Shown: piece after piece, positions 24,561-36,118 of the stretch
Numbering within the stretch: the stretch's first letter is position 1
Layout: each line of letters opens with the position of its first letter
Source: Phaffia rhodozyma
Taxonomy: Eukaryota; Basidiomycota; Tremellomycetes; Cystofilobasidiales; Mrakiaceae
Length of the DNA: 64,000 nucleotides
Direction of reading: 5' to 3'
NCBI GenBank assembly: GCA_014706385.1
Contig: JACGZH010000007.1
Coordinates: 69,501-133,500, forward strand
Translations under genes and position numbers: made by a program
Notes under the pieces: model-generated
The model's database searches: none
Told to the model about the DNA's origin: nothing
Seen by the model: the letters and a program-made list of their open reading frames with translations, nothing else

Positions 24561-25269
24561 GGTGATGTTAATGGTGATGGATGTAGCGAAGGATATCAAG
24601 ACCTGACGCTTATTCTGATAGAGGATGGAGCTCAATCATCGGATTCAGCGCCCAGCACGAGATCGGATGAAGAGAGTCCGGATAGAAACGCGTCATCAGC
24701 TCTGTACAGCAGCTGTGGCGAAGTGATTAGATAAAGGTGACAACACCTGACTGCCATTCTTATCAAGGCAGTACATCATCATCTCTTCCGTCGCCTCCTC
24801 GGTATTCTTGCTCGTTACGTCTTCTTACATGTCTGGTTTCCATAACGTCTCCTCTTGGTCCTCTCCTTGCCACCCTCGTCCAAATTATTGGTATCAATCG
24901 TGTCTTGTGAAGCATATCCAATTCTTGTCTCTCAACTTGTTCTGTGTGCGTCTTCGATAGCTCTGACTGGGGAGGTATTCAAAGATAACCTCCGGGATGA
25001 CGTAATCAAAGAAAGCCCTCCAGCCATCCGAAAGATGCGCTCTTTTCTGAACACTTTTTGCCAACATCAACCAGCAAACTAATTTTTCTTCTTCTTTTGC
25101 TCTTTCTCTTGGTATCTTTGTTTTTGAATTGTCTCAACTGTCCACTAAAACACTCACCCATCTGCTCATAAGAAGGTCAAGCGGTCGCCGCGATTCTCAT
25201 TTACTATTTCCACCTGTCGCTTACCACTCACCACTTACTACCTTGCTCACCTTCTCAACCTCTCACTCA
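24561..25269. promoter_or_regulatory. Divergent promoter region between AEC transporter and P-type ATPase
   Basis: No convincing gene in 709 bp. The plus-strand open frame at 24855-25082 has no recognisable motif. The part 25080-25260 is CT-rich and looks like the ATPase 5'UTR. Confidence 0.4.
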
Positions 25270-28200
25270 ATGGCTCGAGCTAATACTATGATGGAAACAC
25301 ACGCCAGTTCAAGTGCAACCTCTCTCGTAGATCCCCAGCAGGTGGTATTATTTGGTAGGTTCAACGTTTCTCTCTAGACTTTTCGACTCTATGCACTGGC
25401 TTACTAAGTTGACCGAACAAATGTATACGTTGTGATCAAAAATGTCTGATGTCGAAAAAAAAAACACGCTGATCAATATCAGTACCTAACGCCCGTGAGT
25501 GCGCTTTCTAGGTCTATTTCCTCATGGACACACCTTATTGAAATAAACATGCTTCTCCGAAAGATTGTCCATCCTGTGTCTCTCATATCACTAGCCTGCT
25601 CGATCCCTTCCTCACCCGATCCAGCATATCTTCCTTATCGGTCTCTTATCTCACCCATATCCTCTCCTTCTGTCTTCCCTCCCTAATCACTGCTTCTGGA
25701 AACCATGAAGATCATCCTAAGAAGCAGGCCGTACGACTCGTTAATCGCGTTGAATCAGTTCTACAGCAAGCTGGTTTCGATGTCGAGCGAGTCCAGGTGA
25801 GCGGTCAGATCCTCAGCTCCATTCAGTCAGCTTCTCGAGCCGCTAGCTCCGATCGTTCTCCCTGGCATACCAATGCTGATGAACGGGCAACTCGAAGCGA
25901 CGATCAACGTGCCTGGATGGGGCAGAAGACTAGCTGGCTCTCAAAGCTCGGATTTATCTCATCTAGAGAGAAAGAGCGCGTGGAGAGACGAAAAAGACAT
26001 GTAGCCAATTGTGATGAATGTCAAGCTGAAGACCGGGCCCAAATGGTCGGTCCGGTGGGAGAGTCTAGGCAAGATGAAGGCCAAGAGATCGCTGTCTCGG
26101 TGGAGAAACCATTGAAGCCTCGGATTCTGGAAACAATTTTTAGTGTTGAAGGCATGTTTTGCGGGTTCGTCTTGTTGTCATCCTTCCCCTTTTCCTCTTG
26201 CTCAGTTCTCTCCTTTCCCTGACTCTGTGTAACCACCCAGGGATGCTGATCGACCATCCTCTGTCTTTTTTGAACCGACAGATCTTGTGTGAATACCCTG
26301 ACCGAGTCACTTTCCACTAAACCAAACATCATCCGTGCTTCTGTCTCGCTACTGTCTAACTCAGCGACCGTAGTTTACGATTCCAATATTCTCTCCACAG
26401 AGGCCGTTGCAGAGATCATTGAGGACACCGGCTATGGCGTCGAAATCGTTGAGAGTCTACAACTCGAAACGGAAAACGCGGTCAGGCCTTTGGGTATAGA
26501 CGCAAAGGTCAAAGCTGGGGTCGAAACCGAGAAAGGCATGGCTGCTCTAGACAGAATCCAAGAATTTGAAGAGCATACGCTAGTTAGTACGTTCATGGTC
26601 GGAGGCATGACTTGCTCGTGAGTACCTATTCTCTTCTCGGTATATCTCTTCTCAAGGTGTTTTCATGGTCAGATGAACTCATACCGTTTGTGTTGTCTCG
26701 CACCTTCAGAGCTTGCTCATCCACCCTCTCCCAACTGCTCTCCCCAAATCCTTTGATCAAGTCTCACGATATCTCTGTCCTAAGTGCCTCGGCTACCATC
26801 ACTCATTCTTCTCTTCTCTCAACCGAAAACCTCATCGAAATTGTCGATGACGCCGGCTATGATTGCTCCCTTGTCTCGTCAATTCCCCTCACTATGGCGA
26901 CTGTATCGTCCGACAATGGATCCGCCGCGCGTATGTCAAACCCGGTAGAAGGTCCCAAACTACGAACAGTAACAGTCTTGATTGAAGGAATGTTCTGCTC
27001 TCAATGTGTAAAAAAAGTCAACGCTACTCTGGCCGAGCTAGCCTCCTCAAAATGTATTGTCTCGTTCACGCCGACGACTCTCAAATCGCCATCGAGCACT
27101 ATTATCTACAGCCCCAAGCCGAGTTTCACCATCCGTCAGATCTTGTCTACTCTGGCCGATCTCGACTCGGAGTTCAGTTCGACTCTTGTCCGTTCAGTTT
27201 TAGTCTCCTCTCGAGCACGGGCGATCCAGCGAAAAGAAGCGAAACAACTCTTTACGTACTTTGCACTTGCCCTCATCCTGGCCATACCAACATTCATTGT
27301 CTCTATCGTCGGAATGGTATTGATGCCAAAGGAAAGTGCATTCAGAATGTTTTGGATGAAAAAAGCTTGGGGTGGAGCCAGCAGAGGTACGGTCATTCTC
27401 TGGGTCTTAGCTACAATCGTTCAGTTTGGAATCGGGAAGTGAGTACCTATCTTGTGTGTTGTCTTTCTTTCTATTTCATTGTCTGATAACTTACATTCGA
27501 TCGTTATTTCGTTTTCGAAGAATCTTTTATCGACGAGCCTTCCGACCAATTGCCGCTCGTATCCGATCTGCCCGTCGACGCCAATCCAAAGGTTCTACCT
27601 CACAACCAGTTCAAGTCAAAACAATCTCCTGGCAGACATTTTTCTCATTTGGATCGATGGACCTTTTGGTTGCAATGAGTACGACGACAGCTTACTTTTC
27701 AAGTCTGGCAATGATGATTGTCGACATCACAACCCCCAGACAGATGAAAATGATTGATGGACATATGGTGGAGAGTGAAGAGAGGTAAGACTCCTGTTGT
27801 ACTTCTATGCCATGCGGTTTTCGAGCAAATATCGATCTGACTTTGCAAGATTCGCCACGAACTGGGGTGAAACAGGATGATGACCCTATTCGATGCCAGT
27901 GTATTCTTGATATTTTTCATTCTAATCGGTCGAGTCCTTGAAGCATACGCTAAATCCAGGGTAAGTTTTTCTTTACAATCGTCTGTGCTTGCTTCTATAG
28001 TCATCGGAACATGCTCAAATGTCACGTATGTTCGTTCCGTTCAGACCGGAGATGCAGTTGCGCTCTTGGGGACCCTTCGACCAGACTCGGCATTACTTGC
28101 CATACCTAAAGAGTCTTCTTATCGTTCTCTCAAAGGGATTGATTTGAGTACCGATGATGGCAAACCTCATACGTTGTCCCAGGTAGTCTCGGCCTCCACT

Positions 28201-30717
28201 CAAGATACCGCGGTCGCGACTGATGAAAAGCCTTCAACCCACTCAAGTCTATCTTTTCCTGAACCAGCCTCCATGGGAAACATCTCAACTTTACTCATCC
28301 CTGCTTCTCATCTTGAGATCGACGATATCATTCTTCTACAACCTGGTTCTCTTCCTCCTACAGATGGAGTAATCGTCTCTGGAATGACTTCCTTCGATGA
28401 ATCATCTCTCACTGGCGAATCCAAACCTGTCAAGAAAGGTCCAAGCGATCAGATCTTCACTGGAACTGTGAATGTTGGTTCAGCCGTGCTGATGAAAGTG
28501 GAGGTGCTGGGAGATGAAACGATGATCGAAAAGATTGTAAGAGCTGTAGGAGAGGCGCAAGGAATGAAGAGCCCGGTAGAGCTGTTGGCAGAGAGGATTA
28601 CTGGGGTGTTTGTTCCTGTTGTTGTAAGTTCTCCGCCTCGAATTTTCTTTTTCTCCGAGCGCACCTGTTGTTGATTTGGAATTCAATCATTTCACACGAT
28701 ACATTTCTAAAGGTTTATTTCGCAATCTGTGTCCTTGTCGTCTGGCTTGCTCTTGTACTTTCGAACGCCCTTCCTGACAATTGGATCAAGCAAGGTCTCG
28801 ACGTCACTGTGTCCGTTGGTGACCGTGTCTTTTTCGCCTTCGAGTTTTTCATCGCCGTCCTCGTTGTTGCTTGTCCATGTGGCATTGGGCTGGCAGCTCC
28901 CACAGCTGCAGCTGTTGGCCTAGGACTCGCAGCCCAAAAAGGCGTGCTTGTGCAAGGTGGTGGATCCGCTTTCCAGGCGGCTACCAAAGTCGATACCGTC
29001 ATTTTCGATAAAACCGGGACTTTGACCACCGGGAAACCATCAGTTACCGGCCATGATTACCCCTCTCCTTCGATGCCTTCCTTACTGACGACAGTATCCA
29101 CTAGCGATGGGATTGACCAGAAATCTCATGGTATCTCTGTCCTCCTCTCAGCGATTCAACAGCTAGAGGAACAGTCCTCTCATCCATTGGCAACCGCGCT
29201 TCGCACATTTTGCTCGGATCAGCTTGTCCAGTATGATACCGCTTATACAGTGTCTGCTGGTTCAAGCGAAGAAATCATCGGTAGAGGTCTCAAAGCTGTC
29301 GTTACCTGTGACCTCCCCACCACTGGTACTAGTAGATCCCCCTTGCGATTTGAAATTGCTATCGGGAACGAAGCTCTCATGACCCAAGTGATGGGAAAGA
29401 CATATGTCCAAGACGAAACGATTCGAAACTGGCAACAAGAAGCCAAATCAGTAGTTCTTGTGGGAATCAAGCATTTATCCTCAGAGAACACAAGATCTGA
29501 TGCTCATGATGGTTACACAGTCTGTGCAAGGTTTGCGATCGCAGATCCGCCCCGACCGGAAGCGAGAGATACGATCGACGCCTTAAGAGGTAGTGGGAAG
29601 GATGTTTGGATGTTGAGTGGCGATAATGAGACGACAGCCAAAGCGGTTGCCAAGCAAGGTAGGCTCACTCCTAAACTCTGCATTATCTGCGCTTTTCGTG
29701 ATTCTCACCCTTTGAGGTTGCTTTTCTTGTGTATGGTCTTGAACTTCATCAGTGGGGATTGATGAGACTTGTGTTGTCGCTGGCGTTCTTCCTGAACAAA
29801 AAGCTGAACATATTCGAAAACTCCAGGGAACGATATCGTTCACCAAAGGTTCAGGCGTCGACGGTCATCGTTTCGTTCTTTTCGCTGGAGATGGCCTGAA
29901 TGATAGTGTAGCCTTGGCTGCTGCTGATGTTGGGTGAGACAAACGCTTTGACATTTCACTCTACTTGGAAGAACGAAAGTTTGGTGTGCTAACAGCTTCA
30001 GTTTGATCGAACTTGATCAGTGTCGCCATGGGATCTGGCTCTCAAGTCTCTGTCGTGTCTGCAGATTTCGTTCTTTTAAATTCGTCCCTCGACTCGCTGA
30101 ACTCACTCTTGCATATCAGCCAGCGAGTTTTCAGTCGTTAGTGTCTACTCTTCGCAACATCTTGTCACGCGATCTTGCGTTGAAAACAAAAACTGATATA
30201 ATTTGGAGGTCTTATGAATTTATAGGAACGAAGCTAAACTTTTGCTGGGCCTTAGTATTCAACCTGATTGCGCTTCGTGAGTGCCTTCTTGCTCTCATTA
30301 TCTCACGCTTTTGAATAAGGCGTTTATCTTTTTTTCTACTTGATGTAGCTCTGGCCGCTGGAGTCTTTTATGCTGCTGGTCGAACAAAACTCGCTCCTGT
30401 CTGGAGGTGCGTCTTTTTTCAGTTTAAAGAAGAACCACATGCTAGGATTGACATGACAAACTTTTATGTTTGGGGTTGAACAGTGCGCTTGCTATGGCAC
30501 TTAGTAGCGTCAGCGTCGTTTCGAGTTCCCTCGCTCTTCGATGGGGTATCTGAGTTTATGCGTCTGCTGCGTTGGTTCCAAGACTTATCTGTTGTATATG
30601 TGTTTTTCAGCATGGAACTATGTATGATACCTTTCTTGTCTTGCGTTATGTCTTCGGTTTTACCAGCCGCCCTGGTCCAACACGTTTCATGCATTGTGGG
30701 ATCATAGAATCATCTGA
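25270..30717 (+). CDS. P1B-type copper (heavy-metal) transporting ATPase with three HMA domains
   Basis: Pumps Cu(I) across a membrane using ATP. Start [18 protein letters not shown] at 25270, then a 12-nt exon and a linker ([20 protein letters not shown]). Three HMA metal-binding loops: EGMFCGSCVNTL, GGMTCSACSSTL and [12 protein letters not shown]. Membrane helices follow, then the actuator [13 protein letters not shown], the channel motif [18 protein letters not shown], phosphorylation site [15 protein letters not shown], nucleotide-binding [25 protein letters not shown] and hinge [19 protein letters not shown]-terminal helices include [13 protein letters not shown] and the exon [19 protein letters not shown]. 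Best terminus uses an 11-nt exon (30611-30621) and ends at 30717. The [12 protein letters not shown] wording differs from classic CPCALGLATPTA, so this could be a Ccc2-like Golgi pump or a Crp1/CrpA-type detoxifying exporter. Confidence 0.94.
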
Positions 30718-30925
30718 GACAGACATGCTTCGACACAATCAGGAGAATCAGCTCAACCCTGATCTTGATCAATATATCGACTTTGACAATGACTTTGCGC
30801 ATAAGACAGTCCAGAAGGAATGATAGATAAGGTAACAAAAATACATATTCATAGAGATACCATACACATAACTGAAGTTCAATCAGACATAGTCGTATAA
30901 AAACCCGCTAGAGATGAATTTGACG

Positions 30926-33162
30926 CTATTTCCAGGCTTCATCCCAACCTAAGGCAGACCGATCCCAACTCGCACTCTCGGCCTCCGGTCCGTTCCATTT
31001 CATGTAGTCCATGATGAGGCCTGCCATTCGGATGAAGATCGAACCATCAACCGACCCCATCCCTGGGAACGTTTCTTCTTCTCCGTCTTGACGCTGTGAT
31101 TTCAGCGAGGAAGAGAGTGAAGAACCGGGAAGGCTACCGGCGGGAGATGTACCTAACTTGGTAGAAAGGTAAAAGAGTGACCTGATGCTTTTGACGGTGT
31201 GAGAATCTTATGCATGTAAATGGTTTCCATGATGTGGAAGAAGAAGAGATGAAGGTAGATGTGAGCGGAAGATAGGACCTGAAACAATCAGAGAACACAG
31301 CGGAACGAACCAGGAACGTATAGTGCTTCCTCGAGAATTTCATTCCATCCATTTCCCTCTCTTCCCCGTCCAATCTTGTTTCCGGGCCTTACAGGCCACT
31401 GTGTTCTATTCCAAGGTATTCTACCGTCAATCTTTGGAAGGCCTCTAGACATACAAAGCTGGAAGGCCGCAGCAAGGTATGTCTCGAGAAGTTTTATCTG
31501 GTTAGGTGCGGACAGAAGGGGGATGAATGATGGTAGGAACAATGATGAAGTCAAGATATGCATCTGTTCATGATCGGTATCGATTTAACAGTAACTTCAT
31601 GAAATTAGCTAAGAAGCCTCAGAGAGGAGAATAGACAAGGACGAACCAGAAAAAAGTCGATCTTCGGCTCCTCGCCCAGTTTACCTGTGGCGCAAGCTAT
31701 GAAAGCCGCAAAAACCATGACCTCATCCATCTTTCTCTCCACCCAGGCTTCACTTGCATTCCCTTTCTTTTTGGATGAGAGATCTGGCTGGGAAGCAGTC
31801 CACTGGGAGACCAATTTCCTGATGAGGGGGGCATTTCCATTTTTAATCACATCCGTCTTCAGTGGCCGTCGATAATAGAGCATCAGAGGAAAAGGAGAAG
31901 ATAATAAACTTGATTTGAAATCTGTTACTTGAAGGAAACAGGTATGAGAAACCAGATTTACCATTCGAGTACTGATCATCTTATCAGGATCATAATCCCC
32001 CTGCACAACGTTTTCGTCATCGACCAATCTTTTGTAAGCTTCCAACACCGATACGTTCTCTGCCGCTCCATCCCCACCGTGTTCACTCAACGGCACTTCG
32101 GGCCAGTCAGAGGGAAAGATAGGTTGCACGGACTTGACGGAATGTACAGCTGCCTCAGCCAGTCCTTCAGCAAACAACAGAGGACCAATGAATGCGAACT
32201 CAGCGCCAAAGCCGGTTTGAATAAACGGGTCTTTTGTGAAGCCAAAGTAAGCGAGGGTGACACTAGAACGGCACATTGAGTAGAAGGCTGAGCTCACGAA
32301 CGGCCCCTGCCATCAGACGGACAAGCATCACCGGTCTCTTGGATGCATCTGTTCCTTCCTTCCCGAAGTTCTATAAAAGGGACAAGACCCTCGTGAGCTA
32401 AGAAGAGATATCGTGAACCATGTCTTAAGAAAATGGACAGACGGCTTCGTGGCCGAAAACATAACTGCTGAGCGTGTCTTTCATCCCCAAAGATTTTGTT
32501 TGAGCTAGGAAGAAAGCGAGGTAGGCTGCGTAAGCACTGCAGATTCAAGATCCAAGGTATTGGTTAGCCTCTTAGATCCTCTTACACAGCCTGATTTAGA
32601 TGATTCACGTCCATCGGGGTGACGAGATCACCGAGAAGGAAAAGACAGCCGGCCCGAACTTATGAACGGCTTACTCTGCAATCCCGAGGTATTCAGTCCA
32701 GTTGCTCTCAGTGATTTCTGGAACATCCACTCTCACTTTGATTCCTCTAGATATCAGGGCTTTCTGTCTATCGAGCGGTTGAAGAGGGACTAGCTCTGTA
32801 GCGTTGATATCGTAGATATGTTTGAGAAGTGATGAGGAAGCACCGAGGCTCCATGCCGACAGAACGTGATGAGTCAGATGGTTGTGAAAGATCTTGTATC
32901 GAGCAAAGCGAGAACCAGAAACGGCTATTGAGAGCTTATCTCCGAGTAAAGAGAGGAGAAAGAGAAGAAGAGGAGAAAATCAAGAGAAAAGACCAACGTT
33001 GTTACTCGTAAAGATATGATGGTTTTGTCCATCTTTCTCGATCAAATCCTTCATCGTAGCTTCAGACTTTGCTGTTCTGCCGGCGTATTTTGGGAAGATA
33101 ACCGGCAAAGCAGATCTTGTCAAGGTAGTAGTAGAAGACGGTAGTGCTGCTTGAGATGTCAT
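30926..33162 (-). CDS. Questin-oxidase-like protein (DUF4243 family)
   Basis: Family of cofactor-free oxidase-like proteins named for Aspergillus questin oxidase; function in yeasts unknown. ATG at 33162 reads MTSQAALPSSTTTLTRSALP. Family blocks: SEATMKDLIEKDGQNHHIFT, LKHIYDINATELVPLQPLDR, VPEITESNWTEYLG (very typical ITESNW-YLG), IQTGFGAEFAFIGPLLFAEG and AEGLAEAAVHSVK, then LPKIDGRIPWNRTQ and GSIFIRMAGLIMDYMKWNG near the end. Terminus SALGWDEAWK, stop at 30926. The conserved histidines of the N-terminal NHHIF block are present. An in-frame ATG at 33261 would add a long His run. It is divergent from the aldo/keto reductase; no biosynthetic partner is nearby. Confidence 0.86.
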
Positions 33163-33210
33163 TTTTCCAACTTGTTTGATAGTGGTGGGTCGCATGAAAA
33201 GAATAAGAAG

Positions 33211-33257
33211 ATGGTGGTGATGATGATGATGGTGGTGGTGATGATGATGACGATGAA
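33211..33257. repeat. Imperfect GAT/GGT trinucleotide repeat
   Basis: Run of alternating GGT and GAT triplets. On the minus strand it reads as a string of His codons (CAT/CAC) in frame with the questin-oxidase-like gene, between an upstream ATG at 33261 and the preferred start at 33162. Confidence 0.9.
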
Positions 33258-33647
33258 GCATGAATACCCATCGAACAGATTAGATTAGATATGTCTCAGT
33301 ATACGGCGTCTCTTATTTGTTTGCGCATTGAACATCTTTTCTGCTTGCTATGCGATACACACACCCATTAACAACAAATCTCTGATGATGTATCCACGAA
33401 GGAAGATGGAACGGATCAATAACTGAGTTCAACCAGATGGAGATTCAACAAGCTGGTCAAACGCTTACGATTCGTTTGGAACCCAGTTGCACAGTGGAGG
33501 CCGGACGGCCCGGCCGCGAGACCGGCGCCGTAATTTATAACACCACAGTCAAGAAGTGGAGGTGATGTGATTACGAATGTCTGGTGATAGGGAGAACAGT
33601 ATAAGAACCTGATGGATTCTGAGTCCCTCATATCTGTTTGCACTTCT

Positions 33648-33676
33648 TCATCATCATCATCATCATCATCATCATC
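33648..33676. repeat. (TCA)n trinucleotide microsatellite
   Basis: About ten uninterrupted TCA units, ending about 45 bp upstream of the aldo/keto reductase start codon. It lies in the probable 5'UTR. Confidence 0.95.
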
Positions 33677-33719
33677 CCGACTGTTTCTCAGAACTACATA
33701 ACCTCATTCCGCACAAACT

Positions 33720-35744
33720 ATGACTGACTTTTTCAAACCTGCTCCTGAACCGAAGACACCTTTGGGTCGACTGCGGATCCTCGCTCCTTCCGCCGGTATT
33801 CGAGTTTCTCCGCTTCAGCTGGGAGCGATGAGCTTGGGAAGCGGTTGGAAGGAGGTCTTGGGTTCTATGGATAAGGTCAGTCGCTTACAACACTCTTTCA
33901 GGTACTGCATATATTCAATTTATACATTCTTCGCTTCGATTCGGAGAAACTTATAGGAGTCAAGCTTCAAGTTGCTTGATGCCTTTGTTGAGGCCGGTGG
34001 AAATTTCATTGACACTGCCAACAACTACCAAAACGAGGACTCGGAAACCTGGATCGGAGAATGGATGAAGGAGAGAGGAAACCGAGATAGAATGGTGATC
34101 GCCACCAAGTTTACGTCCTCGTGAGTCAATCGTCACCTTCCTTCGTCCCGCCTCGACAAGCAACTGTCGCGCAGATGTTGACTCTGTTTCTGGCAGCTAC
34201 CGATCGTACGCTGAGGGCAAAAACGAGACCGTCAACTCTGCCGGGAATCATAAGAAGTCTCTTCATATATCCCTGCGAGACTCTCTCAAGAAGCTTCAAA
34301 CCGATTAGTATGTCCTTTTCCATCGTGAGCGCAGATGGATTTGATCCGGGGGCGATAATTTGACCAACCCATCCTCGCGTTGTCTCTTCGCTTCAAATCA
34401 GCATCGACATCCTTTACCTTCATTGGTGGGATTACACGACATCCATTGAAGAGGTCATGGACGCCTTACATATCGTCGTCCAATCCGGTAAGGTTTTGTA
34501 CCTTGGAATCAGTGATACCCCAGCCTGGATCGTCTCTGCTGCCAACACTTATGCCAAGTATGTTTTTCCAACCAAAGCCCGTCTCTGTCCTTGTCTCGAT
34601 TTTCTCGCGCTGACAACCTCACTACCTCTTGTCTTATTCAAAGAGCGCACGGGAAGACACCTTTCGTCATTTACCAGGGACGATGGAATGTCATGCTGTT
34701 CGTGCATTTTAGTTATCTATTTATGTACCAACTTTTCGAGGTTGTTGAAGGAAACAATCTCATTCGTTTTCCTTTTCTTTTCTTCTCCATCATTAATAAT
34801 AAAAATCACAACTAATTATAGCCGAGACTTTGAGCGGGAGATCCTTCCAATGGCCCGGACGTTTGGCATGGCGTTAGCACCTTGGGATGCCATCGGTGGT
34901 GGACGGCTCTTGTCAAAGAAGCAGGTACCTTGACATGTCATACACTTTGATCTTCTTCCTTACTTCATGACTCGAACGCGGTCTCACCTGTGGCTCTGGG
35001 ACCAAAATTCAGCTTCAAGCCAAAGAAGCTGCTGGTGAAAAAATTCGCAGCATGATGGGACAAGGGGATCAGAGTGAGGACGAAGTCAAATATTCAGAGG
35101 TCCTTGACAAGATCGCTCAGGAAGTGGGTGTCGAGAGCGTCACTGCTGTTGCACTTGCTTGTACGTTGTCATGGTTCTGCCTGTCTTGCGTTTCGGGGTC
35201 GAGACAAAATCTTAACGATGTTTTCGCTGAACCGTGGGTTTTATGATTTTGTCCGTTAGACATCCTTTCCAAATCGACTTACGTGTTCCCCCTGATTGGT
35301 GGTCGAAAAGTCGAGGTGGGTAAAAGACTGTTTCTCAAGCTTGCCTAGAGACGATGCTGTAACAATCGAAACAAAGCTGATCTAATTTTTTTTCGCGCGA
35401 TATATCAGCACCTTCACGATAACATCAAAGCTCTTTCCATCAAGTTAAGCCCGGAGCAGATTCAGGCCATTGAAGGTCTGATCCTTCCTTCTTTTCAATA
35501 TCTCTTTCTCTTGATAAAGTGAAACCATTGTCGTTGCTGGAGAGTCTCTTAACTGACCTCTCGTCTCCATCTGAAAACACCGACGATGCTTTTCAATCCT
35601 ACAGGTGTCAAAAAGTTTGATATCGGATTCCCTCACGACATGATCGGGGGTGATGTTCCTGCAACCGGAAAGCCTGGAGCCATCCTGGCTGGCACGGGAA
35701 CGATCGACTTTGTTCCTGTTCCCACTCCTTTGGGTCAATCGTAG
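33720..35744 (+). CDS. Aldo/keto reductase, aryl-alcohol dehydrogenase (AAD) type
   Basis: NADPH-dependent carbonyl/alcohol oxidoreductase. ATG at 33720: [37 protein letters not shown]. Catalytic tetrad positions are visible: Asp and Tyr in [15 protein letters not shown], Lys in MVIATKFTS, His in [19 protein letters not shown]. Next [54 protein letters not shown], then [20 protein letters not shown] and [20 protein letters not shown], the cofactor-binding C-terminal segment. It ends VPTPLGQS at 35744. This is the fungal AAD/norsolorinic-acid-reductase-like subgroup, around 390 residues. Confidence 0.93.
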
Positions 35745-36118
35745 GATCTGGCTGGCTAGCCTTCCCTTATCTTTCGTCGTGCCCTTTTCCTCTCTTGTAT
35801 GGTAGTTCTCTTCGATCATGATTGCTTTGTATATCATCTTGAGACAAATATGACTCTTGTGCATTCGGTCTAGCAAAAAAAAGATAACTGTTGAGCTGAG
35901 AACTCAAGGACACCGATACTGAAAGTAAATTACCGATAAGACCGCTGACGTAAGCCAAAGACGTGTATGGCACGACGATGGCGCAAAGATATTCGGAATT
36001 CATCAAATTCCATCATTCAAAACCTCATCCTCCTATTTTCTCGTCCTCTTCCTTTTCGATTCTCTTTTTCTTTCTTCTTTCTACAGATTATTATTCCCTG
36101 TCTTGACTGTCATCCATC
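35745..36118. other. Intergenic region between AKR and MET1
   Basis: 374 bp, tandem genes. T-rich tract (36020-36090) before MET1 looks like promoter/5'UTR. No gene seen. Confidence 0.4.

Larger units (their letters stand above)
33163..33719. promoter_or_regulatory. Divergent promoter of questin-oxidase-like and aldo/keto reductase genes
   Basis: 557 bp without a supported gene. It contains two trinucleotide repeat tracts (33211-33257 and 33648-33676) and a short, very GC-rich patch with repeated CGG/CCG triplets (33499-33530), out of keeping with the AT-rich surroundings. CGG triplets are the usual half-sites of Zn2Cys6 regulators, but no exact site can be named. Confidence 0.45.

Noticed and set aside
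33163..33719. Repeats considered as a CRISPR or transposon end
   Set aside because: They are simple trinucleotide runs with no spacers, inverted termini or target duplications; the window is eukaryotic.
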